Source: Spirometra erinaceieuropaei | Lineage: Eukaryota; Platyhelminthes; Cestoda; Diphyllobothriidea; Diphyllobothriidae | NCBI GenBank assembly: GCA_902702965.1 | Contig: CACRXP010000663.1 | Coordinates: 259,119 to 323,118 of the forward strand | DNA length: 64,000 nt | Direction of reading: 5' to 3' | Shown: piece after piece, positions 32,501 through 44,500 of the stretch | How positions within the stretch are numbered: position 1 is the stretch's first letter | Layout: each line of letters starts with the position of its first letter | Notes under the pieces: model-generated | Told to the model about the DNA's origin: nothing | The model's database searches: none | Seen by the model: the letters and a program-made list of their open reading frames with translations, nothing else | Program-made: the position numbers and the translations under genes

Positions 32501-35500
32501 TTGTCTTTACATTTTATACCATAAAGAGGTGTATATTTAGGTTTTAAAAAAGTTTCTAATTGTAAGATTTTTAAGACCGTGTGATGTCCATACGTACAGC
32601 GTCGCACATCTCCCTTTACCAATGCTCCTCGTGAAACGTACAACATATTCAACATCCATTATTTATGCTGCTTGTAGACTGGAATTGTTAAATGATAATG
32701 CAACGGCTAATCTGACCCAAAATTATTGGGGAATTGGAAAAGTTCTTCAGAACCTAAATATGCGCTTTCTTTGGGTATAAAATGTAAAGACAATGTTATT
32801 TTCTACCAAACAAGTAAAAGAAAACAGATTTTTATGCATGCTTCCCATAAGAAATATTTAGATTTATAGGACCGTCGAAAAGCAATGGGAAAAATGCATG
32901 CTACTTAAGTAGTAAGTTTTTAACAAGTGAGAGGTCAAAAAGAAGTCCGTTCAAAAGCCGACAGCCTGGCGAGTCCGAAATACTATAGGATTTTGTTGTT
33001 TGATAAGCAACATTACAACCCCACCTAGGTAATCCTCCCTAATCGAAAACGCATTTCAGAATTTCGGCCAGCATTTTATGAGATCGGTCACGCACTGTAT
33101 GTGGAAGAGGGTTGGGGGCGTCCAGAGGTCAGGGGTTATAGCCTAGCTCTGTCGGAGGCTTAGGGAGGGGGGGGGAAGGAATGGGAAATTGTTTGGCCAT
33201 TGGCTATGTCTCCGTTCTGCCGCTGTAACGCGACCACTGAACGCCCCCAGTTCTCTCCCCGTACTTACCGTTTATTGGCTGTTTGAACTTTTGCTATATT
33301 ACTCTGCAGGCCTACTGACGAATAGTCAAGAATGTACGCTTGCCGGCCCTGACTTTTCAGATGTTTACATGGGTATCATCCATGAAATTAAACAGTTTTG
33401 AAGACCGTCCACGTCCAGAGAGGCTCGTTCCAGTTCGTGACCGCTCGCTTGATCTTCTGTATTCTTATCTGAACTCATCAAATGCTGGTAGTCAAGTAGG
33501 TCGGCATCTCCCAGATATCGAAAATCTAAGGAAGTAGGATTTATCTGGTTTCGGCGGTCCGGGTAGTCCAGAGAGGCGACCACTCACAACCTGGAGGAGG
33601 GCCACGAATTCAACGTTTGCGAGCACTCGGATAATGGCGCGGGTCAGCCGGGCACGTTGATATACCCCCGCTCTCACGCACTCCGTTCCCGCGACCATGA
33701 GGCAAAACCCAATTTCCAACCAAGGGTGCACGCAGTCACGCCGCCGTAAGACGGCGTGGGACTCAGCTCTTCGCGAATACCACCCTCTGCACTCATATCA
33801 CCCCCCCCCCTTCATAGCTTGGCTACAAAAACTGCTCATTTGATGCCGCATTCTCACAGTCTCTGACGATGGCCTCCTGTACGAGACCGAAAGCTCAGAC
33901 TAACACACGTATTGTCCCGGCGATCGCGTGTGCATCTTCCTTACAACAAGAACCTGGGATTCGCGTATTCCCTTTTATCCGGTTTCGGATTTTTTTTCGG
34001 GAGGATTAAACCCGTACAAGTGCACAATATCGTCTTTATGACATTCAACGTGTGCTGTTGAGACCTCTGTGACTGAAAGACCCTAACTATATTTTTATGG
34101 CAAACATTTTTAACCGTTCGTTGAGCTGGAGGAAACAAGCGAATAATTCAGCCAGGAATGTGGGTGATTTCCAGCAAAACCGGTAGGCGGGTTGTGCTGA
34201 GAAACCCGGCAATTATCAGAAGTGTGCAGTTAAGACGCCGCCTTTTGTCCGCCTACAAGGTTCCCCATCAGTCGGTCGCGAGATTTCTTTGGGGGAAGGT
34301 ATGTTCTCCGGTTACTGGCTCCGTTACCAGGACCAATCCCAGTGTTCATATCTTGCCGTCGGCCGCAATCCTGATCTTCAAAAAATAGGGTTGGCTGGCT
34401 TGGAAATAAAGTCAGTTTTGTATTGAAAGAAGACTGCAGGAGACTGTAAAAATGCGCTGGATATAAAAAAAGAGAAACTCGACAGGATGTGGAGTTTTCA
34501 CTGTTGGAACACGTGTCCCACACTGCGCATGGCCCGGTAAAAGATGTTGCCTGGGTGACGATATTTCAACGCACCCGCCACAGGTGTTTTACTACAGTAC
34601 TTTCTCCAAGAGAGGCTAGTATGGGTAGGACACGGAGAGATGAATCCCGCACCCGCGGGGGGGGGACTACAGGTAATCTTGAGCTAAATTCCAAGAAGGT
34701 GGAGGCTAAAGTTTGCGAACGGGGATAGGTACCCCCTCTAGGAATTTAGCGCGACGCCGCCTGCAGCAACCCCCCCCCCGGGTCCATATTCTCGTGTCTG
34801 GCCGTAGCATGTTCTATTTAGTAGGTTCTAACTCAATGTGAGTGGTGTATACCGCTCTATCCGGATGGCATTTTGAAAGGGGCGTTCCCACTTCGCAGCC
34901 CAAACAGACGACCGCATGGAACCTAGAAATTAGGAAGTCCTCTTACCGACACAGACAGGGAGGTCAGAATTCCTGTGGCTGCTAAGCGGTGAGAGTTCGT
35001 AATCTAGTCACTACCACCACCAGGTCAAATCCCATGTTGGAAGGAGAAGACAGAATGCACCAGAATGAGGGGTTTATTGTGCACAGAACCCGGAGTTCTC
35101 CTATCAGGCGGCAGTGGTCACTGGCGAAGCCAGGGCTGGTGTTGACTGCGTCCAGTCATGCCTGAGAGTCTCTGAGATAGTGGTGGCAGCCGCTTTTGTA
35201 GGCTCGGGGGCCAAGCTCAAGTGGTGTCCAGTCAGCGTGTGTTGCATTTGCCGAGGGATGGTGTCCCAGTGGCTTAGGTTGCGGTTGCTGGGGGAAGGTG
35301 TGTTCAAGGGACCGCATGGGCAGCTGCGACGCTGTGAAGACGCAATTGTGTCCGAGCTGAAGTCGGTCAAGTGGCTTCAGGTCAGCGCGTCTGTAACGGC
35401 TCGCTGCAAGGGGTGAATGTCCTCGAGGTAGAGAGGCCAGACTTGCCATGATTGATGGCCTCTGCATGCCTACCTCTGGCTTATGCACTGTCTTCAGCCA

Positions 35501-38500
35501 GCTATACCCCAATTTACAAGCTACACATCCATGATATCAACTCCCAGATTAGCGGGTCACCTGTCAACACTCCCGTCATCGCATCATATCACATCATATC
35601 GGGACTGTTTAGTCTGAATGGTGTGCATATGTCTTTTCTGGTTACCAAACGGAAATCAGCGTTTCTGTTTGACCTTTGAGCTAAGGCCTAGAGTTTATTC
35701 AGTTGACAGTTTGACCGCGGCATCCGACGATGTCTACCATGTGCTCCACAGCAAGATGAGAGCAGGCACGGTGACTTGCGTGTGATTTAGTTTATAGTGA
35801 GAGTAGATTTGCGCTGCATCTACCACACTCTCTCCTCCTCCCCCCATCTGGGCCCGGTGTTAAAAGAGAGTCAAGAAGACCGGAGGCGGGGGAGGGGGCA
35901 GATGGATGGCGCAGCTGAGCTCGCACCTTGGCGCTCCACCTCACACCCCGTGGTCCACACAACACGTGACCAGGATTTTGACCAACAAAAAGCTGAACTG
36001 ACGAGGAGCTATTGAGGACGAGAGTTCACGAATGCCTGTCTTACATAACCGTTATATGGATTCAGTAACGGCATGATGGTGGCTACATTGTCTTTCTTTA
36101 TTCAAATACGTTGTGCCAATTAGGTACAACTAGTTTTGTGACAACAAGATGCTTACCTGCCGAGTAAATTAACAAAGTCAAGAAAATAGTATGCGATCTC
36201 ACAGATAACTACACAAAAGTCCTAGCGTCAGAAAATCAGGTCACGCATCTCAGTCCCTAATTTATCCAAAGGTAACGCATTTAAGGAGCAAGGAGAGTTA
36301 CTGACGAATACGAAGAAGACAGGACAACTTTTTCTGGCTTGTTGGCTATAAATTTCAGGCCACACCTTAATCCAGGTCCGAGAGATCTGCGATTTAAAAC
36401 ATCACCAGTCGGTCAACATGCGTTTGAATGACGGGTTCATCTTTCATCGGTTCCTACAGAGAATACACGACAGTTTGACCGTCGTTGACGACGATGTCCA
36501 CCGCGTGTTCCACAGCCAGGTGAGAGTAGGCACGGTGACTTGCGTGTGAATTAGTTTATAGTGAGAGTAGATTTGCGCAGCACCTACCGCAATCTCTTCC
36601 CCCCCCCCTTTCCCCTCCTCCCCCCCCCACCCGGACCCGGTGTCAATACATTGCTAAGAAGACCGGAAGCGAGGGAGGAGGCAGATGGATGGCGCAGTTG
36701 AGCTCGCACCTTGGCGCTCCACTCCACGCCCCGTGGTCCACAAAACACTTGACCAACAAAAATGGGTCAGAAATAGGAGAGCACAGGTAGGCACATAATG
36801 TCCAGCAATCGTTAACTGAGAGGCTTGTGGTCGATGGTTTAACTTCTTATGACTAGTAAATATCAACTGTTTTCCAGCTGCGGTAATTTTCACGACTAGT
36901 TTAGGGTGATTAAGCTTCAACAGCGTTTCAAACGTGTCAGCGCTCAGAATAAAATGTTGTGGTAGGACCCACATAGCTCCTAAAAAATAAAACTTCTTCA
37001 TCTCTTTCGGCGAAGGGGACACCGAAATACCTTCAACGGAATTGGAAGAAAAACGTGTTTTTGATGCATAACAGGGATAAAAATTTGGAGGGAACGCGTA
37101 CTAATCGACCAGAAGGATGTAATATGACATTTGAGGAGGAAGGGAGGTTTTGTTGGAGCATCTGAAACGGATGGTATGGGTTTCAAGGTACCCCTTAAGG
37201 ATACAGTGGAGTGTGCCTCAACTATTTACTCCACCATTCAAATGTTTTTGCATTTTAACTGGTCATTTTTGTTTATTCTACCCTCAACAAATGAAACAAA
37301 AATCGCTGCGTCATTTCAGTAAATGTCTAATTTTAAGTGTCACTCAGCAGATTCAGAGGTGTGGGTATCGTATGAATTTCAGCGGAAAGGTGGTTCACTG
37401 AAACCTCGGGGATCTTATCAGTGCTTTATTTGTACGGTGCTATAGAAAGAGAACATAAATTCCCCTCCCCAATTTCAGCTGGCCTGCATGAAGTTACGTC
37501 TGGCCTACGCTCCAGTCGACCGCCACTTCCCCAAAAATCAAATCACTCGAATACTGCAAGAATTTGCTCCCATTGCCTGCATTGTGGAGGAAGACTCTGA
37601 CGACGGCAGTCTGTTCTTATCCAATCAGAACACCGGAACCTTGAAAGTGATCAGTAGCAGCGAACTATTTACCTGGGAATACGTGGAACGCCTATGGCAG
37701 GGATCGGAATGCAATGAAGCACAGAGCTGCCATGCACTCTTCTCCACGGTCACTGACCCTGTCATCTTAGTCCTCTTCACTTCAGGCAGCACCTCACCCA
37801 CTCCGAAGGGCGTAGCTCTCAGAAACCGACAACTTATGAACCGTCTCGACTGGCAGTGGAGTCCGGCCTCACCCCTGGCCGGTCTGACGGGACCCAGTCT
37901 GGCCAAAACCTCCTGGCTCTTCGTGGACGGCTTCACGGAAGTCTTCGGGGCTCTGTTAGCTGGCCGGCCCATCCTCCTCCCCCTCTCTCCCCGCGGCCAT
38001 CTTTCCACCGTCCAGCTGTTTACAGATGCCTCTCTCCTGGCTAGTGTGGTGCGAAAGTTTGCCATCGTCCAGCTCACCGTTGTGCCGGAGCAATTGCAGT
38101 CCTGGTTGGTCCAGATCGAGGCCACTGCCACTGCTGCTGCCGCTGGCGCCGCCGACTGCGATCTGATTGGTCACTTCTCCAGTCTGGAGGTTCTAGTGGT
38201 CAGCGGGCAGTTGTTGCCCGTGCGTCTGGCGGCGGATGTCTTTCGCGTCTTCTCTGCGGGGAGACTTCGCCTGATTAACCTCTACGGTAGCACCGAGGTG
38301 GCAGGGGATGTGACGGGGGCAGCGTTTGAGAGTTTGGAAGAAGTTCTTGCCAGTCGTGAGAAGGCGACTTCGGCTGGGTTTGGCGATGCCTTCTTTTTGC
38401 CCGTGGGACTTCCCATCAAGAACTGTGAAGTCTACGTACTGACGCGTCGTTCAGGTATGAGACAGGCTGTGCTTTTGTTAATGCGTTGAATGTTGTTTAG

Positions 38501-41500
38501 GAGAGGACGAGTGTGGTGAGCTGCAGGTGCTTCCGCGAGGAGAAATCGGCGAGGTTTACGTATCAGGTGCCGCTGTACCCGCTGATGGCAGAATCTATGC
38601 AGAGTCAATAAGGTATGTTTTCTCCTTCGTCGTCTTCTTTTTCTTCTTATGGAAAGTCATCTGCCACCCTAAGGACATGACTCCAAACCGGCGAACTCAT
38701 TTGTCGTACATATGTAGTTTTTAAATGTAGATCTGGTGTGTGATTGCTATCGCGAGCCGGTGCTCTAGTGGCATGGTTAGATAGAGCTGACGGCGTGGCT
38801 TGCGCTGGTAATTAAACGAAATATTTGAAGCGATCAGTTAGCGAAATTCCACTCTATCGCGCTGTCCTTTCGTCTCAACGAAAGAATGAAACACTGACTT
38901 GGGGGACTTCGTAAACACTTATGAGACCTCTTGTTTTAGTACCTTCCAAGAAGCACAACAATAAAAGTGCGTTTAAATCCCCAGATCACCATTGCATGAT
39001 CCGGACATGTGTTAGTAGTAGTAGTAAGTTGTTCTAATCGGAGTAACAAAATACACTTACTTCTGTTCATCGAGCCCTTATTTGCAAGACATAAGTAGAC
39101 CCCTGGTGGATCTCTTCGCGTCGGCACATGTCGCAAAACCCCTCCCCATCACAGTGGACCGATAATCACCACCCAGAACAAACTGTGCCTTTCAAAACTC
39201 TGTAGGATGTCGGTACTGTTCCCTCACAAAGGGCTACGCGGGAGATGTGCTGCTGCAAGCGTTAGCCGGGCTGCAAAAAGTGCGCGCATGGCATGACAGA
39301 TGTCATTCATGAGGAGTGAGGTCGTACGTCTAGGTGCGGGCTCCAGTCGCGCCAGCCACTTGCACCTAGTCTCAGCACCAGATGGCTGACCGGCTCGGAT
39401 NNNNNNNNNNNNNNNNNNNNNNNNNNNNNNNNNNNNNNNNNNNNNNNNNNNNNNNNNNNNNNNNNNNNNNNNNNNNNNNNNNNNNNNNNNNNNNNNNNNN
39501 NNCTGGGGACTCCTTCACCATGGCGGACAGTGCATATTCCCCGTTAGAAACAATCGGACGCGCGTTTAAACTATCGCGTTCAGCTAAAATCCGTGACTTC
39601 GAAGAGTTTCAACTAGCTGGATTGGTCGGTCATCTCAGAACGCAAGGTCAGAACGTGATAGCTCCCTCATACTGTGGCCTGTATGGCACTCCCAGTCAGA
39701 TGAGATCCGAGCCAACTGCTCCTGGTCCTGTCGCGTGTGGTACACGTGGACGGGCTTCTTGGATTTGTTAGCGACTGCGCCTGATTCCCCTCTGCTCGTC
39801 TTTACTCAAGTGAGGCAGTTGCTGCGCAAGTTCATTGTCGCTAAATGTCTTGGAAGGGTTACAACTGACTGGATAACTCGGTCACTTCGGGACGCAAAGT
39901 TAGACTCCCTCCTACTGTATGTAATTTCCAATCAGATGGGATCCCAGTCAAGTAGTCCTTTTTTCTGTGAAAACCTGTTCCATTGTGCGCGTACCAGGCG
40001 CGTGCAGCACAGGTTCCAGTTGCTAAGAGGACTTACTCTGGGTGTCGACTGGGAAACGTTTTTTGAAATGGCATTCAAGTCTAATCTCAGACGACATGAT
40101 TACCAGCGTAAAAGAGAACTGAGCCATGCAAATCAACGTTCCTCCTTTTTCGCACAGAGGGTCATTCGCCAATGGATCTCTTTGTCGGAGTATGTTGTTA
40201 TTCCCCTACCGTGGTTGTGTTCAAGAGACAGCTGGATACTCACCTGCTAGAGGGCAACCCGAACTCCTGAAGCCTGATATAACGGATTACTGAAATGACT
40301 ATAAATATACTACTAACGTGATTTCAACAGATCCTTTTTTGTGTGTCAAACTTGACCCATATCGAAAATTTCACAGTTGGAATGCGGTGAAAAGTGTTTC
40401 GCAATTCGCGAATACCATACCCCTTTCGCATTTACGTTCCATTATTAGATTTATGAATTTTCCATACTAAAACCGCAAGCAACATTTTTGTAATTTAATT
40501 ATTTACCTTTACATCCGTACCGTCTAAATGGAGTTTTCAAGGCTTCTGTCGTTTACTCCAAATATACTGACTGATACTGACCGAAGTCCGGTGTCGCCAT
40601 AAACTGTCTCAGGTGCGAGCTACCTGTGTTGCTGTGGGGCACACGGTAGACATCGTCGTTCGCGGTGGTCGAAGTGACGAGACGTAGGTTTTAAATTGCA
40701 GTATGGTTGTAAGCCACTTATGCTCGTTGAAAATTACACCCGTGGCATTGTAGAGCTGGTCACTCAGCTAGTGTCTATTAGAGAAACCTGCGACATTTCT
40801 ACTCTTTCAGTAGATTAACAGATAGTCATAACGACTTCCGGCATTACCAGCAGTCACTTAAGTATACTTAAATCGTAGTAAGTATTTTCTAATTAAACCA
40901 GATAGTGTGACGTATAGTTGTTCCTAATGGTGTTTACCCTGGATAAAACATCCAGGCCGTCTAATGTTCCAGCAGAAGAGGAAGCTAGGAATTCCTGGAC
41001 ACTGGCCAACGTCTTTTCTTCAAAGCCGGGCTTCCAGTTTCTTTTCCGAACTGGCGACCTTGGTTTCGTCTCGCCTAGCAACGGTCAACTCTACGTGTGC
41101 GGACGCTGCGACGACACGGTGAAGGTGAACGGGGTCAAGTGCAACCTTACCGCCATAGACACCTTCCTAGCAGGCGTAACTGATGAGGCGACGAGCAATC
41201 CCGATTCACAATATCGACGATTCGCTCCTTTGAGGGCCACGGTTACCCAGCTGATTGATAGCGATCACCGCAAAGCGCAACTTGTCTGCTTCTACACACG
41301 AAAAGACGACAGTTCATCGGAGACGTCGGGAGAATGTTTCACCAGTTTGGATCTTGCGAAGTTGATTGGTGGAAACTTGCCCTCGTTTGTGAACGTCAAA
41401 GTTGTGCAGGTAGGCTTCGCTCTCGGCAGTTTTGGGAATGTTTTCAAGACATTTGGCTATATGAGCTTCGGTTTTAAAAAGTTCTGTCTCGTAGTCGTGA

Positions 41501-44500
41501 CTCTGTACTACAGGTATTGAAGTTGCTCGAATAAAGACTGTAGACAGAGAAGAGGAACTTCTCCAAAGTGCTAAAAATCAATAAGATAGAATAAAAAGGC
41601 AACAGGATTAAATCCGAACCTAAACTTTTTCGGTAAATCAGAGTAAGGGATTCGCCGAATTAACACAAGAGCTAGCTTCAAATTTTTCTATAGATGAAGT
41701 TTAGTTAACGACAAACTGCAATCAACTAATGGATGCAGGGCATATTTTTGTCTAAGGTCATTTTCTTCCGGCCCAGTTCTAACCACCTGAGCAGAAAATC
41801 GTGATTTGTAATTGTATTTGGGTTAAGTTACCGCAATAGATGGAATCCACAAATTCTGATACAGTAAACTGACATTCCAACAGGAATGAGAAAGAGATCA
41901 GTTTGGGACCCACCAGACGACTATCTAGCTCAATTAATAGGTGTTTCATCGGATTTGCCTAATTTATCTGACCCATTTGTTAGAAACGGCAAAGTTTTTC
42001 AGAACTGGGTCGGCTGAATTATGTAAAACTGTTAAAATTACCTGGCAGAATTATTTTACTACCAGCTCCGACTGTCGAGTTCAATGCACGTAAATGCTTT
42101 ATTATGGCTTTCCTAGTATACGAGACATTCTAATGCGCATGCATCATCTGGGGCTGAGTTTAATAAAAGCGGCAGTTAACGTTTTTTCAAAAGAATCGAC
42201 TCATTAAATGCCTTACATCCATGGAATTTCTAAGTGTTTGCGTAGACGGGACGTACTTGGACACCACTTTGGCTTTTTTTGATGTCTGAATCAATGTTGC
42301 AAGTGGTGAGATGTGGTTATCTAGCCCCACCTGATGGACACAACACTGTCGGGGTTTGGTTTAGGGTTAGGGATTAGAGTAAGGGGTTAGGACCAGGGGT
42401 TAGGGCAAATATTTCTCAATCACCCAAAGTACAACCGCGCATTCCCAATAGCTTTCGCTTTGCATGCATTTACTTGACCTCGTCGCTCGTGCGTTCTCCG
42501 GCCCCACCTGTAAAAACCCCTATTATCACCGTACCCATATTATAGGCGGCTGGGGTTTATTTACTTGAGGTGGGGCTACATAACCACATCTGACCTTGTA
42601 ATTTATCATCCATGCATTTCTGCCTTTTTCTATCTGCAGGTACCCTTTTTCCCCACAAAATCAATCAGCGGGAAAGTTGACAAGGCCAAACTCAAGGCCG
42701 ATTACCTTTCGGGTGCGTTCGAGCGTGCCGCCTTGGCAATAACAAACCAACAACAGTCCCCCGTGAGTGAGTCAACAGACGGGCATCTGAGCGATCGAGA
42801 ACGAGCGCGTGAAATATTTGCCAGGGTCCTCGGCCTTGAGACAGCGAATCAGAATGCAGCCAGACCCATGGATGATGAGGACTTCTCTCAACTCGGAGGG
42901 GACTCGATGACAGTAATTTGAATAGCTCCTCTAACCGATTTTAATAATGATTAATACATCAACAACCCATAACCAAGCCGATTCGGCTGGAACGTAGATG
43001 GTGAACAGTATGGAAAAGTACGTCTTACACAGAACTGAATCCAGATGTCTTGGCATTCAAGCTACAGTTCACAAGTTAACGATTCCAATAACTACTTTGA
43101 TTTGGCACTGAGGGCTTGGATGCGTCCCTATTCCGGTGATGAATACTGTGGAGGCAGTTTGAATGAGTATTGATTTTTCCTAACCAGACGAAGACAAATT
43201 TCTTCGTTTGGAGAACAATGGGCAACCTCTTCAGTCCAGGGGGGCGAGCACCTAAGCAAAATGTACAAATAGTAATTTCTCGACTTTTCCAAGCAAAACA
43301 TTCTGCTCAGTTAATATGTTTTCTACTTAAAGATAACGGGTAGCTCTATTTTACAACCCTTCAGTCATATCAAGGCAGACGGTAGCCTATAAAATATTAT
43401 TTGCACCAGCAAGGTCGGGGTCACTCTTTTAAGCCTTCAAAAACGTTTGGCTGCTTTCCCCGCAGACCTAAAATTAAAAGTACGTGCCAATGCTCCCTAA
43501 AGAAATGACAAAGGAATTATCCCCATAGGACGTACTATGTGGATGTCCAATTCAGGTAGAAACACAAGAAAATACTGCATTCACAGAGATTACTTACTTC
43601 CGACATGGATACAAATCCACTTTTTTATCACGTGTACCGAGAAATTGGACGGACTGATGACTTCATAGTATACCGGAACGAAGGAAAATTAGGTACAACG
43701 TGACTGAAAGCACGGACATCGTCTAAAGACCTCTAGCACACCTTGAGATAAGACGGTCAGTATGTGATATCCTATTTTGTGTGTTTAGTCTGAGGAATTT
43801 TTGCAAGTTTCTTGGATGAAACACTCAGAGGGTTTTTTCACACATTGTATCAAGCTAAATCAAATCGGTGTGTTTGGAATTAATGACAGGGGCCCCCGAA
43901 AACTCCATCGAAAAAATACAAGTCTGCATAAAGAGTAGTTTATTTAAAAATTTTTGCAGATATTTTCGACATGAGAGATGCAGAAGACTGGTAGTGAAAA
44001 AAGGGCGTTTAAAGTATGGTGAATTTTCTAGATAACAGCAGAGCGTTTGCTCGCATTATGGTCATCGGTTTCAAAGTAAACAAAATGGGCTATTGAAATC
44101 AAAACAGTAACATGTTTACAGTTATAATAATAACTTATTAGATGATGTTTATGAAGTTCCTGCTAACCTTTAAGAGGTGAGTATTCCGACCTACTCTAAG
44201 CATACTCACGTTAGTGAAATGCATGACATACGCCGGTTAACAATTTCACCGTTAAATGCCTATTTGCGAGAAGTAGAGTGGACGCTGATTGATGCGACGT
44301 CAAAGATATGTCTTCGGTGCTATTTCGAAAAGATTTCCCAAATCTACACCAAGATCAAGTTGTGTAACAACTGTCTTGTACATAGTGGAGGAATAGAGGT
44401 GTAAAGTGGTAAGGTACTTTGCTTGCGTCAAAGTTTTGACTTCAAGAACAAGCTTCTCAACGCGCCGTTGTACACCTTCATGAATATCTGTGTCTTCCCA

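Larger units (their letters stand above)
29516..37478. other. Intron 1 of plus NRPS (8.0 kb)
   Basis: Paralogous to the 8.2-kb intron 5734-13952. Its first kilobase still aligns with the minus copy. It then carries a Penelope-derived palindrome (29940-30345), foldback elements (30860-31605, 32186-33097), SINE-like sequence near 35100-35520 and composite repeats at 35700 and 36467. No gene is supported. Confidence 0.7.
38613..40955. other. Intron 3 of plus NRPS, containing an assembly gap and LINE remnant
   Basis: The intron is 2.3 kb compared with 1.0 kb in the paralogue. It contains a composite-repeat scrap (39311-39395), 102 undetermined bases (39401-39502), an imperfect tandem duplication (about 39575-39725 and 39840-39960) and a LINE 3' coding fragment. 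The gap is a standard-looking scaffold join, so order and orientation across it depend on the assembly. Confidence 0.7.

Noticed and set aside
35104..35512. 118-residue minus-strand frame as a gene
   Set aside because: Overlaps a repeat with SINE-tail similarity; no domain or splice support.
38754..38830. tRNA-like D-arm pattern (GCTCTAGTGGCATGGTTAGA)
   Set aside because: No convincing T arm or acceptor stem follows; too weak to annotate.
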